A stretch of DNA of 64,000 bases from Shinella zoogloeoides (GTDB lineage: Bacteria; Pseudomonadota; Alphaproteobacteria; Rhizobiales; Rhizobiaceae): contig NZ_CP132311.1 of assembly GCF_030733845.1 (NCBI RefSeq), positions 3,041,501 through 3,105,500 of the forward strand. Direction: 5' to 3'. Made by a program: the position numbers and the translations under genes. Each line of letters starts with the position of its first letter. Positions within the stretch are counted from its first letter, which is position 1. A model generated the notes under the pieces. That model had not been told where the DNA came from. It was given only the letters and a program-made list of their open reading frames with translations, and made no database searches. Shown one piece after another: positions 25,359 to 34,581 of this stretch.

Positions 25359-26429
25359 CTATGCCGCCGGCTGCGTATCCCGCGCGGCCGGCGTTTTCCT
25401 GCGTGCACGGCGGCGGGCATTCCGCCGGCTTTCGAGGAAGCGCAGCAGGCGCTCTTCCTCTACCCGCAGGCCGGCGATCGCCAGGGCGGGCCGGCGCAGC
25501 GCGAGGCGCAGGGCCTCCGGCGCGTCCGCCAGGGCGATGATATCCGGGTGGATATAGCTCGAACGGGCTATGGCCGGCGTATTGTGCAGGACCTCCGCCG
25601 TGACCGTCGCCATGCCTTTAATCGTCGGGCGCCCGCCCTCCTCGATCGCCTGGCGCGCCATGGAAAACGCGGCAAGGCTGCCGGCCCAGGTGCGGAAGGT
25701 CTTGGCGGAGACCGCAATGCCGGAGATATCGGCGAGATAGGTGTTGAGGCGGCCGGAATCGATCGGCCGCACCAGGTCCGCCTCGTCCCTCCAGACGAAA
25801 AGCTGGCGGCCCGGCAGGTCGGCGCACTCTTCGAGCAGCCTCTGGAGACGCGGATGCCTGAGCGTGCGGCGCACGCGCTTGCCGCCCTTGGCGGCAAAGC
25901 GCAGCTCGATGCGCCCGTCACCAAGCGAGACATGGCGTTTCAGGAGGGTCGTCGCGCCATAGGTCTTGTTTTCCACCGCATAGGCCCGGTTGCCGACGCG
26001 CAGCTGCGCCTCGTCGAGCAGGACGGTGATGGCCGCGAGCATGGTATCGACCGTGCCGGGCGCACCGTCGAGATCGCGCCGCACCGCGCGCCGGAGCTTC
26101 GGCAGCGCCCGGCCGAAGGCGATGAGCTGGTCGAACTTGTCGCCGCTCTTGAGCGCCTGCCAATCGGGATGATAGCGGTACTGCTTGCGCCCGCGCGCAT
26201 CGTAGCCGGTCGCCTGCAGGTGGCCGTTTTCCTCCAGGCAGATCCAGACATTCTCATAGGCCGGCGGCAGGCCGAGGGCGGCGATGCGCGCCTTGAGCGC
26301 CGCATCGCGCACGAGCGAACCATCCGGCAGGCGATAGCAGAAGCTGCGGCCGGCCCGCTGGCGCCGGATTCCGGGCTCGCTGTCGGAGACATAGACGAGA
26401 CCGGTTGCCTTGAGATCTTCCGGCGCCAT
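25359..26429 (-). CDS. DNA topoisomerase IB (poxvirus/bacterial type)
   Basis: A 356-residue protein starting at ATG 26429. The N-terminal domain (about 1-85) carries GRSFCYRLPDG and the catalytic domain follows, with LLDEAQLRVGN, ENKTYGATTLLKRH, TFRTWAGSLAA and the active-site tyrosine Y292 in SSYIHP. It relaxes supercoils by a 3'-phosphotyrosyl intermediate. Bacterial IB enzymes are accessory topoisomerases often grouped with stress genes in rhizobia. It starts 10 bases after the glgX stop, so the two are probably cotranscribed. Confidence 0.88.
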   Translation of the reverse strand: MAPEDLKATGLVYVSDSEPGIRRQRAGRSFCYRLPDGSLVRDAALKARIAALGLPPAYENVWICLEENGHLQATGYDARGRKQYRYHPDWQALKSGDKFDQLIAFGRALPKLRRAVRRDLDGAPGTVDTMLAAITVLLDEAQLRVGNRAYAVENKTYGATTLLKRHVSLGDGRIELRFAAKGGKRVRRTLRHPRLQRLLEECADLPGRQLFVWRDEADLVRPIDSGRLNTYLADISGIAVSAKTFRTWAGSLAAFSMARQAIEEGGRPTIKGMATVTAEVLHNTPAIARSSYIHPDIIALADAPEALRLALRRPALAIAGLRVEEERLLRFLESRRNARRRARRKTPAARDTQPAA

Positions 26430-26439
26430 GTCCACCCTG

Positions 26440-28524
26440 CTAGCCCACAGGCTCGAAGACCGCGACGCTGGCCCCATAGACCGGCGCCGGGCTTTCCGCC
26501 GGATGCATGGCGAAGGCGTCGTCCTGCGCTCCCGTATCGAGCACGCGCTTCCATGCGGTGATGCCGTTCACCTGCGGCAACGTCACCTCGCAATCGCCGC
26601 CGGCATTGCAGACGAGGAATAGCTGGTCCGCGCCCTCGCCGTTCGCCGGCTTGCAAAGGAAGAGGCCGAGCGCCCTGAGATTGCCGTCCTTCCAGGCGGC
26701 ATCGTCCATGAAGGCGCCGTCCGGCCGATACCAGGCGATCTCGATCGTACCGTCCTCCAACGCATCGCCCGTCAGGAAGCGCTCCTGCCGAAGCGCCGGA
26801 TGGGCCTTGCGGAAGGCGATGGCGCCCTTGCAGAAATTCAGGAACGGATCGTCGAGACCGTTCCAGTCCGTCCAGCCGATCGCATTGTCCTGGCAATAGG
26901 CGTTGTTGTTGCCGTCCTGGCTGTTGCCGAGTTCGTCGCCGCCGAGCAGCATCGGCACGCCCTGGCTGAGCAGCAGCGTCGCGATCATGTTGCGGCGGCG
27001 GCGGTCGCGGGCGGAAAGGATGCCTTCATCCTCGGTCGGTCCTTCCGCACCCATATTGTGCGAATGATTGTCCGAGTGGCCGTCGCGATTGTCCTCGCCG
27101 TTCGCCTCATTGTGCTTGTCGTCGTAGGAGACGGTGTCCATGAGGGTGAAGCCGTCATGGGCGCTGAGGAGATTGACCGAGGCCGTCGCGCCCCGGTCGG
27201 AATGGTTGAACTGCGGTGCCGAACCGGTGAGGCGCGTCGCCAGTGCCGATGCCAGCCCCCCGTCGCCCTTCCAGAAGCGGCGCACGTCGTCGCGGTATTT
27301 GTCGTTCCATTCCCGGAACGGATGCGGAAAGCCGCCGACCTGGTAGCCGCCGTCACCGACGTCCCAGGGCTCGGCGATCAGCTTCACGCCTGACAGGATC
27401 GGATCCTGCCGGATGGCGTCGAAGAACGTGCCCTCCCGGTCGAACTCGATGTGCCGGGTGCGGCCGAGCGTGCTGGCGAGGTCGAAGCGGAAGCCATCGA
27501 CATGCATGACGCCGACCCAGTAACGCAGGCTGTCGAGCACCATGCGCAGCACCATCGGATGGGCGATGTTGACGGTGTTGCCGGTGCCCGTCGTGTCGTA
27601 GCTATGGCGCAGGTCATCGGGCGAAAGACGGTAATAGCTGAGATTGTCGAGCCCGCGGAAGCTCAGCGTCGGACCCCGCTCCGAGCCTTCGGCCGTATGG
27701 TTGTAGACGACATCCATGATCACCTCGATGCCGGCGGCATGGAAGCGCTTGACCATGGTCTTGAATTCGGTGACGGCGCGGCCGGAGAGGAAGCGCGGCT
27801 GCGGCGCGAAGAACCCCAGCGTCTGGTAGCCCCAATAGTTGCGCAGGCCCTTTTCCAGGAGATAGCGGTCATCCGGAAAATACTGGATCGGCAGCAGTTC
27901 GACAGCGGAAATGCCGAGATCGACGAGATGTTCGACGATCGGGTCGCTCGCCATGCCCATGAAGGTTCCGCGCAGCTCTTCCGGCACACCCGGATGGGTC
28001 ATCGTCATGCCGCGCACATGCGCCTCGTAGATGATCGTCTCCGTCCAGGGCCGGCGGATGGCGGCGTCGCCCGCCCAGTCGAAATCTGGATCCTGCACCA
28101 CCCCCTTGACCATGAAGGGCGCGCTGTCGCGCTCGTCGAAGGAAAGATCCTCCGCCGGATCACCGATGCGATAACCGTAGAGCGCGTCGTCCCAGGCGAT
28201 CTCCCCGAGGATCTGCTTGGCATAGGGATCGAGCAGCAGCTTGTTCGGGTTGAAACGGTGGCCGTTCTTCGGATCGTACGGCCCATGCGCCCGGTAGCCG
28301 TAGACCGTGCCGGGCTTCAGGCCGGCAATATAGCCGGACCAGACGTCGCCCTCGCGCTTGGGCAGCGGCAGGCGGGCGGTTTCCTCGGTGCCGTCCTCGC
28401 TGAAGAGGCAGAGCTCCATTTGCTCCGCATGGGCGGAAAAGACGGCGAAATGCGTGCCCTCGCCGGTGAATTCGGCGCCAAGCTCCGGCTTCATGAAATC
28501 GAGTTCGGAAAACGAATAGCTCAT
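26440..28524 (-). CDS. glgX: Glycogen debranching enzyme (GlgX/TreX type)
   Basis: The 694-residue protein has an N-terminal CBM48/early-set domain (about 15-110) and a GH13 barrel. Catalytic motifs are visible: DVVYNHTAEG, the nucleophile in GFRFDLAS, the acid in IAEPWDVG and the NLLSAHDGFT stretch. Length fits GlgX/TreX. It cleaves alpha-1,6 branches to give linear maltodextrins, the TreY substrate. ATG 28524 (MSYSFSEL) was chosen over an upstream ATG because the conserved domain begins there. It is divergent from treZ, with an EcfG-like palindrome between them. Confidence 0.9.
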   Translation of the reverse strand: MSYSFSELDFMKPELGAEFTGEGTHFAVFSAHAEQMELCLFSEDGTEETARLPLPKREGDVWSGYIAGLKPGTVYGYRAHGPYDPKNGHRFNPNKLLLDPYAKQILGEIAWDDALYGYRIGDPAEDLSFDERDSAPFMVKGVVQDPDFDWAGDAAIRRPWTETIIYEAHVRGMTMTHPGVPEELRGTFMGMASDPIVEHLVDLGISAVELLPIQYFPDDRYLLEKGLRNYWGYQTLGFFAPQPRFLSGRAVTEFKTMVKRFHAAGIEVIMDVVYNHTAEGSERGPTLSFRGLDNLSYYRLSPDDLRHSYDTTGTGNTVNIAHPMVLRMVLDSLRYWVGVMHVDGFRFDLASTLGRTRHIEFDREGTFFDAIRQDPILSGVKLIAEPWDVGDGGYQVGGFPHPFREWNDKYRDDVRRFWKGDGGLASALATRLTGSAPQFNHSDRGATASVNLLSAHDGFTLMDTVSYDDKHNEANGEDNRDGHSDNHSHNMGAEGPTEDEGILSARDRRRRNMIATLLLSQGVPMLLGGDELGNSQDGNNNAYCQDNAIGWTDWNGLDDPFLNFCKGAIAFRKAHPALRQERFLTGDALEDGTIEIAWYRPDGAFMDDAAWKDGNLRALGLFLCKPANGEGADQLFLVCNAGGDCEVTLPQVNGITAWKRVLDTGAQDDAFAMHPAESPAPVYGASVAVFEPVG

Positions 28525-28686
28525 ACGATCTGTCCCCTTGATCAAGCAGATGGCCTCCCTGAAATGAACAATGCGCGCGGTCTGAAAAGCCAACACCGAA
28601 GCTCATCGCGCCGGCAGGCGAAGCGTTTCGGATCGCTGGTCAGGTCGAGAAGCGGTGGTGCAACGCAAAAAGAGGAGATTTGTTCC

Positions 28687-28713
28687 GGAACTTTTCCGCG
28701 CCCGCCCGGTTCC
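28687..28713. promoter_or_regulatory. Symmetrical EcfG-type promoter element between glgX and treZ
   Basis: GGAAC (28687-28691), 17 bases, GTTCC (28709-28713). Read on either strand it gives GGAAC-N17-GTT, so it could drive treZ (start 30 bases later) and, less closely, glgX (165 bases away). Outside EcfG control, an inverted repeat for a dimeric regulator is the alternative. Confidence 0.65.
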
Positions 28714-28742
28714 GCTCCCCGCAACCAGCAGAGAGGACGGGG

Positions 28743-30524
28743 ATGATACAGCCCTCACGAACGCCGAGAACCTGGGGCCCGAGCGTGCTGCAGGATGGAC
28801 GGGTGCGGTTCCGTCTCTGGGCCCCCGCAGAAGAACAGGTCGCGGTGCTCGTCGCCGGACATGTCATCGAGATGCACCGTGAAGGTGACGGCTGGCACAG
28901 CGTCGAGACGGACCTTGCGGGGCCGGGAGACGCCTATTCGTTTCGCCTTGCAGATCGCTCGAACATAAACGACCCCGCCTCCCACGCCCAGACGGACGGC
29001 GTCGCAGGCCCCTCCATCATCGTCGATCACGAGCGCTATGACTGGCAAAATCCCGGCTGGAAGGGCCGCCCCTGGCACGAGGCGATCGTCTACGAACTGC
29101 ACATCGGCACCTTCACCCCGGAAGGCACGTTCCGCGCCGCCATCGACCGACTGGCCCATCTGCGCCACGTCGGCATCACGGCCGTCGAGATCATGCCGGT
29201 CGCCCATTTCACCGGTGAGCGCGGCTGGGGCTATGACGGCGTGCTGCACTATGCGCCGCACAACGCGTACGGCACCCCTGACGACCTGAAGGCCTTCGTC
29301 GACGCGGCGCACGGCCATGGCATCATGGTGCTGCTCGACGTGGTCTACAACCATTTCGGCCCGATCGGAAACGTCCTGCCCCGCATCGCCCCGCCCTTCT
29401 TCCATCCGGAACGCCACACGCCCTGGGGCGCGGCGCTGGCTTTCGAACAGCGCGCCGTGCGGCGATACTTCATCGAAAACGCGCTGCACTGGCTTATCGA
29501 CTACCGTTTCGACGGCCTGCGCTTCGACGCGACGGAAGAAATCGACGACGAAAGCGACAACCATCTGCTCATCGAACTGGCGCAGGAAATTCGGCGGAAC
29601 GTACCGGACCGCGAAATCCATCTCGTCGTAGAGGACCAGACGAGCCGCAAGAGCCTGCTGAACCGGGACGGCGGCGTCACGCATCACTATACGGCCGGCT
29701 GGAACGACGAATTCCACCACGCCCTGCACGTCATCGCGACGGGCGAGGCCCAGGGCCATTATGCGCGGTTCGTGGAGAATGCGGACGACATCCTGCGGGA
29801 ATCGGCCGCAAAAGGCTTCGCACTTGCCGATCGCACCAGGGATCGGATCGGCCCGCCACCGCAGGACCCGCTGCCGCCGGAAGTGAACGTCAATTTCCTC
29901 CACAACCACGACCAGATCGGCAACCGCGCCTTCGGCGAGCGGCTGCCGGTCCTTGCCGACCCCGCCTTGCTCAACGTCATGACCGCGCTCCTCATCCTCG
30001 CGCCGGCCGTGCCGATGCTCTTCATGGGCGAAGAATACGGCGAGCAGCGGCCGTTTTATTTTTTCGCCGATTTCGAAGGGGAACTTGCCCTCGCAACGAA
30101 ACAGGGCCGCAAGGACGAGGCGGAAAAATTCGGCGGCATTCCCGAAGGAAAGACGATGGAGGATCTTCCCGATCCGGGCGCCGAAGAGACGTTCCAGCGC
30201 TCGAAACTCGATTGGCCGCGTGCCGATTCCGCCGGCGGCCGGCAGCAGCTTGGCTTCATCCGCGAGCTGATCCGGCTGCGGCAGGCGCATATCGTGCCGC
30301 TGCTTGCCGGCCCCGGCGTGGCCGAGCCGCATATCCTGCCTGCCGAAAGCGGCATTTTCGCCATCGACTGGCGGTTCAAGGAGGCGACGCTCGCCATCCG
30401 CGCGAACCTGACCAGCGAAAGCAGGCCCTGGCCGGCCGTCGCCGGCGACACGATCTTCGCGCTCTCCACCGGCGGCGCGGGCGGGCCGTCGATCGTCGTC
30501 GCCCTGGAACCGGTGCGGCGATAG
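28743..30524 (+). CDS. treZ: Malto-oligosyltrehalose trehalohydrolase (TreZ)
   Basis: A 593-residue GH13 enzyme starting at ATG 28743; a more upstream ATG lies within the promoter element and is not favoured. The N-terminal early-set domain is followed by the barrel with YELHIGTFTPEGTF, GYDGVLHYAPHNAYG, the nucleophile D262 (LRFDATEE), the acid E297 (VVEDQTS) and LHNHDQIGNRAFGER. It releases trehalose from the end of maltooligosyltrehalose made by TreY, which lies downstream. Together with glgX this gives a full glycogen-to-trehalose route. Confidence 0.92.
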   Translation: MIQPSRTPRTWGPSVLQDGRVRFRLWAPAEEQVAVLVAGHVIEMHREGDGWHSVETDLAGPGDAYSFRLADRSNINDPASHAQTDGVAGPSIIVDHERYDWQNPGWKGRPWHEAIVYELHIGTFTPEGTFRAAIDRLAHLRHVGITAVEIMPVAHFTGERGWGYDGVLHYAPHNAYGTPDDLKAFVDAAHGHGIMVLLDVVYNHFGPIGNVLPRIAPPFFHPERHTPWGAALAFEQRAVRRYFIENALHWLIDYRFDGLRFDATEEIDDESDNHLLIELAQEIRRNVPDREIHLVVEDQTSRKSLLNRDGGVTHHYTAGWNDEFHHALHVIATGEAQGHYARFVENADDILRESAAKGFALADRTRDRIGPPPQDPLPPEVNVNFLHNHDQIGNRAFGERLPVLADPALLNVMTALLILAPAVPMLFMGEEYGEQRPFYFFADFEGELALATKQGRKDEAEKFGGIPEGKTMEDLPDPGAEETFQRSKLDWPRADSAGGRQQLGFIRELIRLRQAHIVPLLAGPGVAEPHILPAESGIFAIDWRFKEATLAIRANLTSESRPWPAVAGDTIFALSTGGAGGPSIVVALEPVRR

Positions 30525-30530
30525 CGCCCG

Positions 30531-30555
30531 GGAACCAACGTCCTGTTCGATTGTT
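30531..30555 (+). promoter_or_regulatory. EcfG-type promoter element before the second CBS gene
   Basis: GGAAC (30531-30535), a 17-base spacer, GTT (30553-30555), starting 7 bases after the treZ stop and ending 25 bases before the CBS gene. The base before GTT is T rather than the preferred C. Confidence 0.6.
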
Positions 30556-30579
30556 TATGCCTGCAAGAGGGAGGTCCCC

Positions 30580-30951
30580 ATGCATATCGGTGAGATCATG
30601 ACCCGCAATGTCCACCTCGTCCGGCCGGAGGAGACCTTGCAATATGCCGCCAGCCTGATGGCGGAGTGGGACATCGCCTTCCTGCCGGTCGCCGATGCAA
30701 GCGGCCTCGTCGGAACGCTGACCGACAGGGACGTCATCCTGCGCGCGGTCGCGCCCGGCCTCGATGCCGAAACCACCAAGGTCTCCGACATCATGACCAC
30801 CAACATCACCTATTGCTACGACGACGAGGAGGCCTCCGACGTTCTGGCGAACATGAAGGCGCTGCATCTTCGTCGCCTTGCCGTGCTCGACCGGCAAAGC
30901 CGGCTGTCCGGCGTCGTTTCGCGGACGGACTTCGCCCGTCACGGCATGTGA
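30580..30951 (+). CDS. CBS-domain-pair protein
   Basis: A 123-residue stand-alone Bateman module with two CBS domains (about 1-58 and 66-122). It contains MTRNVHLVRPEETLQYAA, GTLTDRDVILRAV and a second MTTNITYCYDDE. It resembles the CBS protein at 23773 in size and pattern. It stands between treZ and treY with its own stress-type promoter, suggesting a nucleotide-sensing role connected to trehalose synthesis or general stress. A GAGGGAGGT ribosome site precedes ATG. Confidence 0.85.
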   Translation: MHIGEIMTRNVHLVRPEETLQYAASLMAEWDIAFLPVADASGLVGTLTDRDVILRAVAPGLDAETTKVSDIMTTNITYCYDDEEASDVLANMKALHLRRLAVLDRQSRLSGVVSRTDFARHGM

Positions 30952-30960
30952 GCCGGCAAT

Positions 30961-30985
30961 GGAACAAATCGGGAGGATGTGCGTT
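30961..30985 (+). promoter_or_regulatory. EcfG-type promoter element before treY
   Basis: GGAAC (30961-30965), a 17-base spacer ending in C, then GTT (30983-30985), a full match to GGAAC-N16-CGTT. It begins nine bases after the CBS stop and ends 32 bases before treY. Confidence 0.72.
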
Positions 30986-31017
30986 CTGGCCGCCGACACC
31001 GCACCCTCCAGGACCCC

Positions 31018-33639
31018 ATGACCATCCCCCGCTCGACCTACCGCCTCCAGTTCCGCAACGGCATGGACTTCGAGAGGGCACGCCAGCTTGTGCCTTATCT
31101 CGAACGTCTCGGCATCGACCATCTCTACGCCTCGCCGGTCATGACCGCGGTGGGTGGTTCCACGCACGGCTACGATGTCACCCATGCAAATGAGGTCGAT
31201 CCCTCGCTCGGCGGCCTTGACGGCCTGCGCCGGCTTGCGGACGAGCTGCATGCACGCGGCATGGGCCTCATCCTCGACATCGTGCCGAACCACATGGCCG
31301 CAAGCCTTGAAAACCCCTGGTGGCGCAGTGTGGTGGCTTGGGGGGCGGAAAGCCCGTTTTCCGGCCATTTCGATATCGACTGGTCGCAAAGGCTCACTCT
31401 GCCCTTCCTCGGCAAGGATTTCGCCGCGGAACTGGCGGATGGCACGATCCGCCTCGCGCTCCACCCCGAGCACGACGCCCTCGCGTTCCGCTATCATGAC
31501 AACCTCTATCCCCTCCATCCCGGCACCTATTGGCTGGCGCTCGACGGCCACGGCACGTTCGCCGTGACGGCGAACCCGCAGGACGATCCGCAAGCCCGGG
31601 CAGTCCTGTCCGAAGCGCTTGCATCAACGGGCGCCCGCGCGGCGCTGGAAAAGGCCGTCGATATGATTTCGGCGGACCGCGCCCGGCTCGCCGCCATCCA
31701 TGATGCGCAGCCATGGCAGCTCACCGACTGGAAAACCGCAAGCCGGCATCTCAGCTATCGCCGCTTCTTCGAGATCGCCGGCCTCGCGGGCCTGCGCATC
31801 GAGGAACCGCGCGTCTTCGACGACTGCCATCGCCTGATCCTCGAGCTCGTGCGCGACGGCACCGTGGACGGCCTGCGCATCGACCATGTGGACGGGCTTG
31901 CCGATCCCGCGGCCTATCTGAAACGCCTACGCGCCGCCGTCGGTCCTGATGTCTACATCGTCGTCGAGAAAATCCTCGAAAAGGAGGAGCCCTTCGCCAC
32001 GCATTGGCCGGTCGAGGGCACGACGGGCTACGAATTCATCGCGTCCCTCGCCGACGCGCTGGCCGACGAACGAGAGGGCGGCGGGCTGGCAGAGGCCTTC
32101 CGGCCGCTCCGGCACGAGGACCATCGCGGAACCTATACGCAGGAAATGCGCGCCAGCAAAAGGCAGATGCTTTCGGACAATTTCGAGGGCGAGGTCCGCC
32201 GCCTCGCCCGGCTGGCAAAGGACATGGCCGACCGGACAGATGCCGACCTCTCCCGCAGCGCGCTTGCCGAGGCGCTCTGCGCCATGATCATCGCGCTGCC
32301 CGTCTACCGCACCTATACGACGGCGACGGCCGGTGCGGACGGGTGGGACCGCCAGCTCCTCGCCGCAGCCCGGCAACACGCGCAGGAAGACGTACGCCCG
32401 GAGGTCCGCGAGGCGATCGACTTCATCTGGGAACTGCTCATCGACGACAGGACCTGCAGCAGCCTGGCCGGCTGCCCCGAATTCCGCATTCGCCTGCAGC
32501 AGCTCAGCGGTCCCATCATGGCCAAAGCGCTGGAAGACACGCTTTTCTACCGCGAAAACGCCTTCATCGCCCTGAACGAGGTCGGTGGCGATCCCGGCCG
32601 GCCGTCCGGCGGCCCGGCCGCCTTCCATGCGGCCATGCAGGCACGCGCGGAGACCCTGCCCCAAGCCCTCTCGGCAACATCGACGCACGACACGAAGCGC
32701 GGCGAGGATGCCCGGGCGCGGCTCTATACGCTCAGCGAGGCGCCGGATGCATGGATCGCGGCGACAGGGCGCTGGTCCTCCCTCAATGCGCGGTTTCTGC
32801 GCACTCATGCCGGCCGCACCGTTCCCGAAGCGGACGTGGAATGGCTCGTCTACCAATCGCTGGCCGGCGCCTGGCCGCTTGGCGGACGGAACGATCGCTC
32901 CGCCATAGAGGCTCTTGGAGAACGGATGCCGCCCTATGTCGAGAAGGCGTTGCGCGAAGCGAAGATCCGCTCGAACTGGAGCGAACCAGATTTCGACTAT
33001 GAGCAGAAGGTCATCGGCTTCGTGAAGGACGCGCTGGGGAACGGCACCTTCCTCGACGACTTCACTGAAACGCTTGCGCCCTTCATCGCGGCCGGTCTGA
33101 TGAATTCGCTGACGCAGACGCTGGTCAAGCTGACGGCCCCCGGCATTCCCGATATCTACCAAGGCAGCGAGCGCTGCGATCTCTCCCTGGTCGATCCCGA
33201 CAATCGGGCGCCCCTGGATGTGTCGTCCTGCAGCGTTCCGCAAAAACCGCCGGCCTCGCAAGCGAACTTCCCCGACTACAAGCAATGGCTGATCGCAACC
33301 GTGCTTGCCGCACGCGGGCGGAAACCCGATCCGTTCGCCGGACCTTACGTTCCGCTGGAATTTTCGGACGGTGGCCGGCAGGCGCTGGCCTTCCTGCGCG
33401 GCACGCCTGAAGACTTCGCCCTGACCGTCGTACCGCGCCTCACTTATGGGAAAGTCGACCGGGAAAACCTGTGCCTGACGGAAGAGGCGATGGCCGGAAT
33501 CGCCCTCGTCGTTCCCGCCGGTTTCGAAGGCCGCACCGTGCGTTCGGTACTCGACGACCGGACGTTTACGCTCGGCGGCACGCTGCCGCTCGCGGATATC
33601 TTACGGGTCGCGCCGGTGGCCCTGTTCATCGACACCTAG
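31018..33639 (+). CDS. treY: Malto-oligosyltrehalose synthase (TreY)
   Basis: An 873-residue GH13 protein. STYRLQFRNGMDFERA at the start, LYASPVMTAVGGSTHGYDV, the nucleophile D289 in LRIDHVDGL, the acid E317 in IVVEKILEKEE and the late SATSTHDTKRGED motif are all typical of TreY. It turns the reducing-end glucose of maltodextrins into a terminal trehalosyl unit for TreZ. The interior frame is intact. The stop is six bases from the converging GntR gene, with no room for a terminator. Confidence 0.92.
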   Translation: MTIPRSTYRLQFRNGMDFERARQLVPYLERLGIDHLYASPVMTAVGGSTHGYDVTHANEVDPSLGGLDGLRRLADELHARGMGLILDIVPNHMAASLENPWWRSVVAWGAESPFSGHFDIDWSQRLTLPFLGKDFAAELADGTIRLALHPEHDALAFRYHDNLYPLHPGTYWLALDGHGTFAVTANPQDDPQARAVLSEALASTGARAALEKAVDMISADRARLAAIHDAQPWQLTDWKTASRHLSYRRFFEIAGLAGLRIEEPRVFDDCHRLILELVRDGTVDGLRIDHVDGLADPAAYLKRLRAAVGPDVYIVVEKILEKEEPFATHWPVEGTTGYEFIASLADALADEREGGGLAEAFRPLRHEDHRGTYTQEMRASKRQMLSDNFEGEVRRLARLAKDMADRTDADLSRSALAEALCAMIIALPVYRTYTTATAGADGWDRQLLAAARQHAQEDVRPEVREAIDFIWELLIDDRTCSSLAGCPEFRIRLQQLSGPIMAKALEDTLFYRENAFIALNEVGGDPGRPSGGPAAFHAAMQARAETLPQALSATSTHDTKRGEDARARLYTLSEAPDAWIAATGRWSSLNARFLRTHAGRTVPEADVEWLVYQSLAGAWPLGGRNDRSAIEALGERMPPYVEKALREAKIRSNWSEPDFDYEQKVIGFVKDALGNGTFLDDFTETLAPFIAAGLMNSLTQTLVKLTAPGIPDIYQGSERCDLSLVDPDNRAPLDVSSCSVPQKPPASQANFPDYKQWLIATVLAARGRKPDPFAGPYVPLEFSDGGRQALAFLRGTPEDFALTVVPRLTYGKVDRENLCLTEEAMAGIALVVPAGFEGRTVRSVLDDRTFTLGGTLPLADILRVAPVALFIDT

Positions 33640-33645
33640 CCGGCG

Positions 33646-34374
33646 TCAATGCCGCCCGAAAAGCTCGACGAGATCGACGGCATCCGTCGTCTTGCTGCCG
33701 AGCTTGAGGTGTTTTTCGATATGCCGCAGATGGGTCGCCATGGTGCGCGCGGCCTTGTCGGCATCCCGGGCATGGAAGGCATCGACGATCGCCGTATGCT
33801 CGTCGTCGCGACAGTTGCTGACGCCCGGCGCCCCGAAAATGCCGATGATCAGCGAGGTCCGCGTCACCAGTTCCTTCATGGTGCGAATGAGGATCGCATT
33901 GCCGGCGACCTGCGCGAGCATGGTGTGGAACTGCCCGGACAGCCGGATCGCGTCGTGACGGTGCCGTTCGTTGTGGGCGAGGTGCTCCATTTCGAGGTGG
34001 CGGACGAGCATGGCGATATCCTCGTCCGTCGCCCGCTGCACGGCAAGGCGCGCGATGTTCGGCTCCAGCGCGATGCGGGCCTCGAAAACCTCGCGGGCCT
34101 GCTCGGCGGTCGGTGAGGCGACGAAGGCGCCGCGATTTGCGTGCAGTTCCACGACCTCACGGCTCGCGAGCAGCAGGAGGCTGCGGCGGATGCGCATGCG
34201 CCCGACGCCGAAGGCCTCGCACAGCGCGGATTCGGAGAGTTTGGTGCCCGGCGGCAGCCGCTGTTCGACGACCGCGTCGAAAATCCGCTCGACGATATCC
34301 TCCTCGTCGATCTCCTCCACGTCCACCAGGTTTTCCCTGCTCATATCAACCACCGCATTTACCTCGACATGCAC
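33646..34374 (-). CDS. GntR-family regulator with FCD domain
   Basis: A 242-residue regulator (or 232 if the ATG at 34344, before SRENLVDVEE, is used; neither start has a strong ribosome site). The winged helix spans about residues 22-92 (FDAVVEQRLPPGTKLSESALCEAFGVG, given by position). The all-helical FCD domain (about 105-225) has the metal-site histidines in SGQFHTMLAQ, DDEHTAIVDAF and THLRHIEKH. It diverges from the ABC importer and racemase operon, and a perfect TTGGT-TG-ACCAA site lies in the gap, so it is the likely repressor of that operon. Confidence 0.85.
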   Translation of the reverse strand: MHVEVNAVVDMSRENLVDVEEIDEEDIVERIFDAVVEQRLPPGTKLSESALCEAFGVGRMRIRRSLLLLASREVVELHANRGAFVASPTAEQAREVFEARIALEPNIARLAVQRATDEDIAMLVRHLEMEHLAHNERHRHDAIRLSGQFHTMLAQVAGNAILIRTMKELVTRTSLIIGIFGAPGVSNCRDDEHTAIVDAFHARDADKAARTMATHLRHIEKHLKLGSKTTDAVDLVELFGRH

Positions 34375-34407
34375 CGCCGCATTGCAACACCTTTAAATAG
34401 GGCCGAT

Positions 34408-34419
34408 TTGGTTGACCAA
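34408..34419. promoter_or_regulatory. Candidate GntR/FCD operator TTGGT-N2-ACCAA
   Basis: TTGGT (34408-34412) and ACCAA (34415-34419) form a perfect inverted repeat that resembles the TGGTNNNACCA-type core of FadR/FCD operators. It lies between the divergent regulator and importer genes, 50 bases before the TTGACA box of the importer. Confidence 0.55.
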
Positions 34420-34468
34420 CAAGCGTCGATTTCGTCGACATGACCTGCACACTCTTGTTTACAACCAC

Positions 34469-34498
34469 TTGACAAGATCGTTAACAATGCGCTCAATA
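34469..34498 (+). promoter_or_regulatory. Probable sigma-70 promoter of the LIV-type importer operon
   Basis: TTGACA (34469-34474) is a perfect -35 hexamer; TCAATA (34493-34498) with an 18-base spacer is a weak -10. The binding-protein start follows about 84 bases later. The region is clearly AT-richer than its surroundings. Confidence 0.5.
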
Positions 34499-34581
34499 CT
34501 CTTGCCAGGGACGATCGTAGCCGCACACGCGGCCCGTTCGACCAAAGAAAACAGATCACAATGGCCCAGAGGAAGAACATC

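Noticed and set aside
30506..30510. An extra GGAAC at the end of treZ
   Set aside because: No GTT at the fixed 17-base distance; it lies in coding sequence and does not fit the promoter pattern.
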